Part shown: positions 6,541-12,312 of the stretch, in pieces
Layout: each line of letters opens with the position of its first letter
How positions within the stretch are numbered: the stretch's first letter is position 1
IMG/VR virus record: IMGVR_UViG_3300025097_000019
Location: 1 to 37,472 of that record
From: a virus
Strand: one strand, 5' to 3'
Length of the DNA: 37,472 nucleotides
Made by a program: the position numbers and the translations under genes
Notes under the pieces: model-generated
The model's database searches: none
The model's input: only the letters and a program-made list of their open reading frames with translations
Told to the model about the DNA's origin: nothing

Positions 6541-7452
6541 ATGTTTTACAAACAATGCAAACTAATAAAAAAGACAAAGAATGGCATGATCCAAGACGTT
6601 CGTTGGATTCCCGAAAAATATGCTAAAAGGAATAGTATCCTAGAGCTTCACATAGATGGAGAATGGGATGATGGTTGGAAAGTAATGTCTGTCGATAGTA
6701 GAATGGACGAAAAAGCTCTACTTGATAGAAAGAAAGCTCACAAGAAACAAGGCGAAGTCCTTATTACAACTAAATATTATGATGAAAAAAGATTAAGTGG
6801 AACAACTTATAGAGAGCTAAAAAGAAAATGCTTTGAATTTGGTTTAGATTACGAATCTTTAAAAAGATATAAAGCAGTTAAAGATATTAATAAGTTAGAA
6901 TTATTAAACGCTGTAAAAACATCTGTTAGTATAAGAGAGGTTCTTGGAAAACTTGGATTCGATAAAAATCATGGAAGTAAATATTCCGCTATCAAAAAAT
7001 TAATTGATACTTTTGATATAAACATAGATCATTTTACAGGTATGCTTTGGTCAAAAGGTAAAACTAGATTTACAGATGAAAGGATAAATAGACAAGGAAA
7101 GAAGACAGAAACTCCATGGGACGAAGCGTTTGCTAAAGGAAGCAGTGCGAAAACACATTCTTTAATGAAAAGACTTATTTTAAGTAAAAAAAGAGAATAT
7201 AGATGTTCAATTTGTGGGATTAATACATGGAGCAATAAACCATTGCGATTAAGATTGGATCACATAGATGGAGACTGTTGCAATAACGAAGAAGGTAATT
7301 TGCGATTATTGTGCCCGAATTGTGATGCTCAAACTGATACGTTTTGTAGAGGAAAACGAGCAAAAAATTTAACTCATAAATGGTGGGAGGATTTAACCGA
7401 TTTAGGAGTTAAAATAAAATCTAAATCTGAACAAAAAATAAAAACACGATAA
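6541..7452 (+). CDS. HNH endonuclease fused to a small phage protein; 3' end frameshifted
   Basis: A 303-aa protein. Residues 1 to about 75 (MFYKQCKLIKK..VRWIPEKYAK..DDGWKV) look like a separate small phage protein that I have seen stand alone. Residues about 80-160 hold helical DNA-binding repeats of the kind found in homing endonucleases. The HNH core is at about 222-275: CSIC, LRLDHIDGDCCNN, NLRLLCPNCDAQT. It nicks or cuts DNA for homing. The ribosome binding site AAGGAAAG is directly behind the tRNA-like element. The stop at 7450 falls in an A-rich stretch, and the expected C-terminal zinc-ribbon plus helix-turn-helix is found in another frame just downstream, so the gene seems to have lost its last domain by frameshift. 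Confidence 0.8.
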   Translation: MFYKQCKLIKKTKNGMIQDVRWIPEKYAKRNSILELHIDGEWDDGWKVMSVDSRMDEKALLDRKKAHKKQGEVLITTKYYDEKRLSGTTYRELKRKCFEFGLDYESLKRYKAVKDINKLELLNAVKTSVSIREVLGKLGFDKNHGSKYSAIKKLIDTFDINIDHFTGMLWSKGKTRFTDERINRQGKKTETPWDEAFAKGSSAKTHSLMKRLILSKKREYRCSICGINTWSNKPLRLRLDHIDGDCCNNEEGNLRLLCPNCDAQTDTFCRGKRAKNLTHKWWEDLTDLGVKIKSKSEQKIKTR

Positions 7453-7693
7453 AAAGATAAAATATGATAGAGATCGCAAAACATTAAAATGCAAGATTTG
7501 TGGTGATCCTACTAGCGAAAACTCAAAACACACAATATGCAGGAAATGTTACTTATTAAGTCCCATAAATAGAAAAGTTAGCAATAGACCTTCTACTGAA
7601 CAGTTGCTTGATGAAATAAAAGAATTAGGTTACTGTGGAACCGGAAGAAAATATGGAGTATCTGATAATGCTATCAGAAAATGGTTAAAATAA
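7442..7693 (+). pseudogene. out-of-frame C-terminal domain of the HNH endonuclease
   Basis: This open stretch has no start codon. It encodes a zinc ribbon (CKICGD..ICRKC) followed by a helix-turn-helix (ELLDEI-type helix, then GRKYGVSDNAIRKWLK), the usual C terminus of phage HNH proteins. It overlaps the end of the 6541 gene in a different frame. A one-base indel in the A-rich stretch around 7430-7460, or a sequencing error there, would explain it. Confidence 0.65.
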
Positions 7694-7698
7694 AATAC

Positions 7699-7773
7699 GC
7701 CCTCGTAGGCAAAATGGAGAAAGTCACTTGGTTTAGGTCCAAGATATTGCAAGTTCGAATCTTGTCGAGGGTA
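7699..7773 (+). tRNA. tRNA-Leu-type anticodon UAG on a short-variable-arm body
   Basis: The acceptor arms GCCCTCG / CGAGGGT pair with a G-T at the first position. The anticodon arm is CTTGG-TTTAGGT-CCAAG with anticodon TAG. The T arm is GCAAG-TTCGAAT-CTTGT and the discriminator is A. The variable region is only 5 bases, although bacterial leucine tRNAs normally have a long variable arm, so the identity is uncertain. CCA is not encoded. Confidence 0.75.
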
Positions 7774-7776
7774 TAT

Positions 7777-7847
7777 GACTCATTGGGCAAGTGGTAAGTC
7801 GGTTCTCTGCAAAAGAACAGACCCCAGTTCGATTCTGGGATGGGTCT
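7777..7847 (+). tRNA. tRNA-Cys (GCA)
   Basis: The acceptor is GACTCAT / ATGGGTC. The anticodon arm is GTTCT-CTGCAAA-AGAAC (GCA) and the T arm CCCAG-TTCGATT-CTGGG. The discriminator is U, the known cysteine identity base. CCA is not encoded. Confidence 0.9.
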
Positions 7848-7854
7848 TTAAATT

Positions 7855-7940
7855 GGATGGTCAAGCCGATAGTTGGCGACGGCACCTGTTTTGAAAACAG
7901 ACGAGCGAAAGCCTTACAGGTTCGACCCCTGTACCATCCG
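7855..7940 (+). tRNA. tRNA-Ser (UGA)
   Basis: The acceptor is GGATGGT / ACCATCC. The anticodon loop is TTTGAAA (TGA) on a CTGT/ACAG stem. The long variable arm expected for serine is present (GAGCGAAAGCC region). The T arm is ACAGG-TTCGACC-CCTGT and the discriminator is G. Confidence 0.9.
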
Positions 7941-7946
7941 TTTAAT

Positions 7947-8084
7947 TAACAGACTAACTGAAAATAGTTGGCGAAAATGGCAAACGCAGAATTGCAAGCA
8001 CGTATGTGTGATTTCCTAGCTGTGAAGGTAAAACCACAGTATATTGGTTCGAGTCCAGTACCATTTTCTAACGTTAGTCTGTTA
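7947..8084 (+). repeat. 12-bp inverted repeat bracketing one tRNA-like gene
   Basis: TAACAGACTAAC at 7947-7958 is the exact reverse complement of 8073-8084. The two arms enclose the divergent tRNA at 7962-8067 with a few bases to spare on each side. They would close a long stem around the tRNA in the precursor and may guide or block end processing. Confidence 0.75.
7962..8067 (+). tRNA. divergent tRNA with enlarged anticodon arm, identity unclear
   Basis: The D arm (GCGAAAATGGCAAACGC) matches those of the leucine tRNAs in this cluster. The T arm is ATTGG-TTCGAGT-CCAGT. The acceptor AAATAGT / ACCATTT has one A-C mismatch but can extend outward by two more pairs. A class II-type variable arm (CTGT..ACAG, with inner GGT/ACC) is present. 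About 31 bases take the place of the 17-base anticodon arm and no standard 7-base loop with U33 is clear, so the anticodon cannot be named. It could be decayed or carry a short insertion like the tRNA at 8270. Confidence 0.5.
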
Positions 8085-8087
8085 TTT

Positions 8088-8174
8088 GGAACGATGGCAG
8101 AGTGGATTATTGCGCGACACTGCTAATGTCGTTGGCCTGAAAGGGTCACGTAGGTTCGAATCCTACTCGTTCCG
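8088..8174 (+). tRNA. tRNA-Ser (GCU)
   Basis: The acceptor is GGAACGA / TCGTTCC. The anticodon arm is CGACA-CTGCTAA-TGTCG (GCT). A long variable arm is present, the T loop is TTCGAAT and the discriminator is G. Confidence 0.92.
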
Positions 8175-8180
8175 TTACAC

Positions 8181-8261
8181 GCTCCTATGGCGAAATGGCA
8201 ACCGCTCAGATTTCAAAAGTCTGTACCTTCGGGTTTACTTGTTCGAATCAAGTTAGGAGTA
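8181..8261 (+). tRNA. tRNA-Leu (CAA)
   Basis: The acceptor is GCTCCTA / TAGGAGT with a G-T first pair. The anticodon loop is TTCAAAA (CAA). The variable arm is of class II type with a TTCG loop. The T arm is ACTTG-TTCGAAT-CAAGT and the discriminator is A. Confidence 0.9.
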
Positions 8262-8269
8262 GTTAATCA

Positions 8270-8391
8270 GCCAGAGTGGCGAAATGGCAACCGCTGCGGA
8301 CTTAATGAATTCTTGCAGAATGAACCTGATAACGAGAATTCCTTAATCCGTTGTCCTTCGGGACTTGAGGGTTCGACTCCCTTCTCTGGTA
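8270..8391 (+). tRNA. tRNA-Leu (UAA) with a 39-nt insertion in the anticodon loop
   Basis: The acceptor is GCCAGAG / CTCTGGT. The D arm, the variable arm (GTCC-TTCG-GGAC), the T arm (GAGGG-TTCGACT-CCCTT) and A73 are all normal for class II leucine tRNA. The anticodon stem is GCGGA (8296-8300) / TCCGT (8347-8351), but 46 bases lie between instead of 7. Removing 8306-8344 leaves the loop CTTAAAA with anticodon TAA, which is the canonical form, and gives an 83-base tRNA. The insertion folds back on itself through GAATTC/GAATTC and TTAA/TTAA, which stack on the anticodon stem. It is far too short for a self-splicing group I intron. Confidence 0.75.
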
Positions 8392-8435
8392 TCAGTTTAT
8401 TAGTTGTCTAATCTTATATTGTTAGGAGAATTAAA

Positions 8436-8738
8436 ATGGACACAGAATTTATTAATCGTTTAGTAGAAAAACCTAAAGAAATTGACGGATGGATAACAGT
8501 CTATAAACAAAACAAACGTGAGTTTAGAAAAATACTAGCTTACGTTGATACATTAGATCTTGATACAGAAGCTAAACAAAAGATTATGATCATTTGCTTA
8601 ATACGAGAAGAAGAAAAAACACAAAGAATAATTGAAAGAAACATAGCTAGAATGAAAGCATCTAATAAAATAAAAGCCAACAAACCAATAAGTGGATGTA
8701 GAAACGGACGATGCGGAAATAGAAATAGAAAACGCTAG
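8436..8738 (+). CDS. hypothetical protein with Cys/Arg-rich tail
   Basis: A 100-aa protein with GTTAGGAG as a good ribosome binding site before the ATG. The N-terminal 70 residues are charged and helical. The tail (SGCRNGRCGNRNRKR) is basic with two cysteines and could contact nucleic acid. No family is recognised. It is the first gene after the tRNA cluster. Confidence 0.7.
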   Translation: MDTEFINRLVEKPKEIDGWITVYKQNKREFRKILAYVDTLDLDTEAKQKIMIICLIREEEKTQRIIERNIARMKASNKIKANKPISGCRNGRCGNRNRKR

Positions 8739-8750
8739 ATTAGCCGTATT

Positions 8751-8780
8751 TTGTGTTTATTTGATTTAGTATAATATAAT
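8751..8780 (+). promoter_or_regulatory. candidate promoter with TATAAT just before the ATG
   Basis: Two overlapping TATAAT boxes lie at 8770-8775 and 8775-8780. The first would start transcription at about the ATG at 8782, which gives an almost leaderless mRNA. TTGTGT at 8751 stands 18 bases before the second box. The gene at 8782 has no ribosome binding site, which fits leaderless translation, but no -35 box is well placed for the first -10 box. Confidence 0.4.
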
Positions 8781-8781
8781 T

Positions 8782-9093
8782 ATGAATCAATACCAAAAAA
8801 CTATTCAAATAATAAGAAATCGTCATAATCGTATAATCGCCTTTTCTAAAAAGATACAAGAAGCTATGGGACTGTCTGACGAAGATGCTAAATGGGCGTT
8901 TAGAAATGATGTGTCTTGGGACATACCAGGGTATGAAATAGTATGTAGTCACGATCAATGTCGAAATGTTTTCATAGCTAGACCAGATATCAAAAAGATA
9001 AAAATAGGTCATATTTACCCGATACCCACTAACAATCCTCCTTCAAGGGCGAAACAAAAAGAAATCCTTAAAATAATTAAAAAGAATATGTGA
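8782..9093 (+). CDS. hypothetical protein
   Basis: A 103-aa basic protein with two cysteines (EIVCSHDQCRNVF), a helical N terminus (QKTIQIIRNRHNRIIAFSKK) and a Lys-rich C terminus. No family is recognised. Only AT-rich promoter sequence stands before the ATG. The gap that follows (9094-9215) holds only weak -10-like boxes and the AGGAG site of the next gene. Confidence 0.65.
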   Translation: MNQYQKTIQIIRNRHNRIIAFSKKIQEAMGLSDEDAKWAFRNDVSWDIPGYEIVCSHDQCRNVFIARPDIKKIKIGHIYPIPTNNPPSRAKQKEILKIIKKNM

Positions 9094-9215
9094 CTATCAT
9101 TTATACTACAATGTAAATGAAGGAAAAAGAAAGAAAATAATTTATTAATACTTTGTGACTTAATCAGACGATACAATAAATATAGTTGATAACTGAAACC
9201 TAATAGGAGTTTAAA

Positions 9216-9563
9216 ATGAACAGGAAACAAACACAAGCAAGACAAGGCGACATTTTCTTTGAAGTAGTTGATGGACCATCTGAAGCCGCTCTCAAGAAAG
9301 ATCAAAGACATGAGACTCCAGTTCTCGCTCACGGAGAAGTAACTGGTCATACTCACGCCATCGCAACCCCACATATCTCGCAGTTCCAGAGTTATGTTGA
9401 CCCAGATAATGGACATGTTTATGTCAAATCTCCAACGCAGATGTCTGTAGATCATGACGAACATGATACTATCACGATGCCGAAAGATGAATGGATCAAG
9501 ATTTCTCGTCAACGCGAATATGATCCGCTTTCCGCTGAAAAAGAGCGTCAAGTAAGAGACTAA
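9216..9563 (+). CDS. conserved small phage protein with HGEVTGHTHAI motif
   Basis: A 115-aa protein that begins with RQGDIFFEVV and has the motif HGEVTGHTHAI near residue 45, then VDHDEHDTITMPKDEW. Small proteins with QGDV..GEVTGH.H are frequent in phages and some bacteria. Their role is not established; the conserved His residues suggest metal binding in a small beta-barrel. AATAGGAG is a strong ribosome binding site. Confidence 0.8.
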   Translation: MNRKQTQARQGDIFFEVVDGPSEAALKKDQRHETPVLAHGEVTGHTHAIATPHISQFQSYVDPDNGHVYVKSPTQMSVDHDEHDTITMPKDEWIKISRQREYDPLSAEKERQVRD

Positions 9564-9600
9564 TACTCTACTTAAGAAGAACTACATAAGGAAGAAGCAA

Positions 9601-9959
9601 ATGGCTGAAGAGAAGAACCAAGAAAAACGTGCAGTTGTAACGAATGAAAAACTAGTTAATAGAATCAGTAAAAGTTACAGTGTACCAAGATCTTATTTGG
9701 GACAAAAAGTAGCAATTCTTTGTAACAGATACCAGTATCGTGGTATATTACTTGACATATCACCATTCGAAATTGTACTTGCTAATGCGTTGAAATTTCT
9801 GGCAAAAGTAGTAGAGAAACGCCAGAACGAGAAGACGATATTGATGGACCAGTAGTTATAAGTTTAGCTTCAGTAGAATTGATCTATCAACCAAATTGGG
9901 TACATGCCCCGTTAACAAATGAAGAAGAGACGTTTGATCTCTTAAGTAAAATACATTAA
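9601..9959 (+). pseudogene. frameshifted paralogue of the next gene
   Basis: The first frame gives an 84-aa product to 9855. Its residues GQKVAILCNRYQYRG..IVLANA align with the gene at 10011. Just after AATGC (9788) the match jumps to another frame, where VEISG, TPEREDDI, IYQPNW and APL run on to a TAA at 9957-9959. Compared with the intact copy, 7 bases (AAGATCA) are missing at this point. So this is a tandem duplicate broken by a 7-bp deletion, or a truncated product with a new tail. Confidence 0.8.
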
Positions 9960-10010
9960 TCTAAACCGTTTAGCTAATCAAGCTAAAACAACCTACAACA
10001 GGAGTAGAAA

Positions 10011-10415
10011 ATGACAGATGTAGCAAATGACGCAACCAAAGAAGTAGATCCAACAGCCCAAGCAGATAAGATTAAACAGATGTTAAATGGTCTGACCAAA
10101 TTTGGTGATATCATCAACTCTCATGAAGGTCAAAAAATCGCTGTGTTGTGCGCTCGATATCAGTATCGCGGCGTTGTAGCTCATGTCGGTGAAGACTTTA
10201 TTGTCTTGGCTAATGCAAGATCAGTTGAAATTTCTGGTCCTTCTGCAAAAGCAACGCCCGAACGAGAAGACGATATTGGTGGATTCGTAATCATCAAGCA
10301 TGATGCTATTGAAATCGCTTATCAGCCAACTTGGTCGCAAGCTCCATTGTCTTTCGAAGAAGAAAATGCAGAATTGACTTCTAACGAAACAACAACCTCT
10401 AGCGAAGTTGGTTAA
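10011..10415 (+). CDS. conserved hypothetical phage protein (intact paralogue)
   Basis: A 134-aa protein with GQKIAVLCARYQYRGVV, FIVLANARSVEISG, TPEREDDIGG and EIAYQPTWSQAPL. The alternating short strands around the RYQYRG turn suggest a small beta-barrel, but I cannot name a family with confidence. AGGAG stands before the ATG. It is the intact copy of the tandem pair with 9601. Confidence 0.75.
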   Translation: MTDVANDATKEVDPTAQADKIKQMLNGLTKFGDIINSHEGQKIAVLCARYQYRGVVAHVGEDFIVLANARSVEISGPSAKATPEREDDIGGFVIIKHDAIEIAYQPTWSQAPLSFEEENAELTSNETTTSSEVG

Positions 10416-10434
10416 TCAAACTAAAGAGGTAATT

Positions 10435-11061
10435 ATGAGCGATACGAGACAAAAGTTTGAGAAGTGGAGAAGTCGAATAAGCGGCATCCGTAGACTCTAC
10501 CCATTTGGAAAATTGGAACTCAAGAAAGACATTCTTGGAAGACTCCATTGTGACGATGGTCCAGCATATATCTCGCCTTTTCGTTGTATCTGGTATCAAG
10601 AAGGCAGAAAACATGGTCTAGACGTTGATGCTTTTGGTAGTACATGTTTTTATTACGAGAATATTCTTGTTCCTCCCCGTTACATTAACTTCCCTGAAAC
10701 TTTGACGTTTGAAGAAGTTATTAACCATGACAATACTGAGATACGTTATGTCGGTATGCAAATATATGGTTATGATCGAATGAGAAAAGAGAACCGATTC
10801 AGAATCGTTGATTCTGATGTAGCGGAAGATGGATCTGAACGAGAACTTTTGCAATGCGATGGAGTTTTTAGGGAGCAAGCTCAGACGGATGCTCCTGAGC
10901 CTATCACGCTTGTTAAAGTTTCTAACTCGTCTCCAAATGAGGATGGTACTTTTAAACCGTATTATTTGAAAGTTCCGCCAGATATGAAAACGTGTCAACA
11001 AGCCGTTGCTTGGACGTTTAACAAGAAGGCAGAAGATTATGCACCAGCACAAGAAACTTGA
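10435..11061 (+). CDS. DUF6745-like protein
   Basis: A 208-aa protein. The ATG at 10435 is chosen because AAAGAGGT stands 5 bases before it; an in-frame ATG at 10408 overlaps the previous gene and has no such site. The N-terminal half has LHCDDGPAY..W..EGRKHG, a repeat-like signature. The C-terminal half has LVKVSNSSPNEDGTFKPYYL then VPPDMKTCQQAVAWTF, which matches my memory of DUF6745. The function of that family is unknown. A clear terminator follows. Confidence 0.75.
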   Translation: MSDTRQKFEKWRSRISGIRRLYPFGKLELKKDILGRLHCDDGPAYISPFRCIWYQEGRKHGLDVDAFGSTCFYYENILVPPRYINFPETLTFEEVINHDNTEIRYVGMQIYGYDRMRKENRFRIVDSDVAEDGSERELLQCDGVFREQAQTDAPEPITLVKVSNSSPNEDGTFKPYYLKVPPDMKTCQQAVAWTFNKKAEDYAPAQET

Positions 11062-11086
11062 TAATAAGTTGTAACCTATTTAAAGA

Positions 11087-11119
11087 GGTAGGGTATGTTA
11101 ATCCATATCCTACCTTTTT
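11087..11119 (+). terminator. intrinsic terminator
   Basis: GGTAGGGTATG / CATATCCTACC form an 11-bp stem with one G-T pair and a 6-base loop, followed by five T. It closes the operon that ends at 11061. Confidence 0.85.
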
Positions 11120-11143
11120 AATAACTTAAAAGGAATAAAAGAT

Positions 11144-11323
11144 ATGAGCGAAGTTAAATTTAATGTTGAAGTATATGATGAAACCGATAAACTAGAAAAT
11201 ACCTATACGTTTGCTGATGAAAGATATGACGTATTTTCAGCAGATGCAGCAATGGATATTGCTAAAAGTGCTGCTAGATGGATAACCCCTGAGAAAGGCA
11301 GATTCATAGTCGAAAGGAAATAA
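11144..11323 (+). CDS. small hypothetical protein, 59 aa
   Basis: The ATG has AAAAGGAAT upstream. The product starts MSEVKFNVEVYDETD and ends RFIVERK; it is acidic with a predicted strand-helix-strand pattern (VYDETD..YTFADERYDV..DAAMDIAKSAARW). No family is recognised. Confidence 0.6.
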   Translation: MSEVKFNVEVYDETDKLENTYTFADERYDVFSADAAMDIAKSAARWITPEKGRFIVERK

Positions 11324-11326
11324 ACT

Positions 11327-11538
11327 ATGGGACTTTGGAGATATCTTTTTAAAAATAAAAAGAAAATTGAACTTCTTCATATTTTTTCCCAACAGGACTA
11401 TTTGTTAATTCTTTTGGTATAGATATAGATTATCATAATGCTAAAAGACCTGTAGCCGAGGATGAGGTAACTCCTTTAAAGAACTCTGTTAAAGAGATTA
11501 ACGACTTGTACGAGAAAGTTTTTAATCTGAACAACTAA
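11327..11538 (+). pseudogene. small gene interrupted by a frameshift
   Basis: The ATG at 11327 gives 31 codons (MGLWRYLFKNKKKIELLHIF..) up to a TAG at 11420. A -1 shift at the run of six T (about 11383-11388) leads into an open frame, FPTGLFVNSFGIDIDYHNAKRP, that ends at 11536-11538. Both halves read like one small protein of about 70 aa. Mutation, a homopolymer sequencing error or real frameshifting are possible; the T run does not form a good slippery heptamer. Confidence 0.5.
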
Positions 11539-11601
11539 AGGATTTTACATCTAATTGCCGAATATTATATGAATGTCGTATAAGAATTTTGCACAAGGGA
11601 A

Positions 11602-11636
11602 AAGAGTATAATATCGTTTATTATGCTCTTTTTTCT
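11602..11636 (+). terminator. intrinsic terminator
   Basis: AAGAGTATAATA / TATTATGCTCTT form a 12-bp stem with one G-T pair and a 5-base loop, followed by TTTTCTTTT. It separates the small genes from the strong promoter behind it. Confidence 0.85.
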
Positions 11637-11637
11637 T

Positions 11638-11666
11638 TTGCAAAGTGAATGAAAATATGTTATAAT
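11638..11666 (+). promoter_or_regulatory. strong sigma70-type promoter giving a likely leaderless mRNA
   Basis: TTGCAA at 11638-11643, a 17-base spacer and TATAAT at 11661-11666 with an upstream TG (extended -10). Only 7 bases separate the -10 box from the ATG at 11674, so transcription should start at or next to the ATG. No ribosome binding site is present. The phage lambda cI mRNA from PRM is a known example of this arrangement. Confidence 0.75.
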
Positions 11667-11673
11667 TAGAGTC

Positions 11674-12312
11674 ATGAACCCTAGAACTTTTAAAAAATTG
11701 AAAAAAAGAATCAAAAAAATAGATAAAGCTATCGAGAAAGGTACGCTTAAGACTTATCCTATGGAAGGACTAAAAGATCGTATGCACGATTTAAATGAAA
11801 AGCGTAAACACTTTCCCCACAACTTCTATTGGTGGCTCAGTAGATGCAAAAGAAAAATTGCAGATAAATACTATTACTGCAAATGTTTCCTCTTTCATCG
11901 TTATAATGTGGTAAAAGCAAAGACTCTACCGCCAACATGGGTAGACAGAGATCTTCTTTTACTTCATTCTAGTTTTGCTGTCTTCTGTGATGTAATAGAA
12001 AATGAGAAGCTGTTAGAAAATGTTGGTTGGGATCATACTGAGCAAATAGAAGAGATGAAGAAAGAGGACTGGGAAGACAAACAATCTCAAGCGGATAACA
12101 TTAAAGCTCTTCAAGAGAAGCATGAACACGATCAAAAATTAGAGAAAGAATTAAAATATCTCTATAACTGGTGGAAGGTAGTACGTCCCGAGAGACAAGA
12201 AGAAATGAGCAAACCTTCAAATTGGGACTATGACAAAGATTTAAAATACTACGAAGAAGATACTGATCATTTGATAAGATTGATGAAGATTAGGAAAACG
12301 TTGTGGACTTAG
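11674..12312 (+). CDS. conserved hypothetical phage protein
   Basis: A 212-aa protein with a basic N terminus, a Trp/Tyr-rich middle (YWWLSRCKRKIADKYYYCKC, then VKAKTLPPTWVDRD, LLLHSSFAVFCDVIENE) and a long charged helix. The layout of a W/Y-rich segment followed by LPPxWxDxD and LLLHxxF recurs in uncharacterised phage proteins as I recall them; no function is known. Its stop overlaps the end of the opposed muramidase gene by 4 bases. It is expressed from its own promoter. Confidence 0.75.
   Translation: MNPRTFKKLKKRIKKIDKAIEKGTLKTYPMEGLKDRMHDLNEKRKHFPHNFYWWLSRCKRKIADKYYYCKCFLFHRYNVVKAKTLPPTWVDRDLLLLHSSFAVFCDVIENEKLLENVGWDHTEQIEEMKKEDWEDKQSQADNIKALQEKHEHDQKLEKELKYLYNWWKVVRPERQEEMSKPSNWDYDKDLKYYEEDTDHLIRLMKIRKTLWT

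Noticed and set aside
8306-8344. Group I intron in tRNA-Leu(UAA).
   Set aside because: The insertion is only 39 bases, far below the size of a group I core; only an insertion is claimed.
8044-8411. Two overlapping ORFs of 70 and 74 codons on the plus strand.
   Set aside because: They run across four tRNA genes, with no ribosome binding site, and their residues simply follow tRNA sequence.
9015-9551. A 178-codon minus-strand ORF.
   Set aside because: It lies opposite the conserved GEVTGH gene and the end of the gene before it; no start signal or recognisable domain.
10618-11052. A 144-codon minus-strand ORF.
   Set aside because: It is fully antisense to the DUF6745-like gene, whose motifs fix the coding strand.
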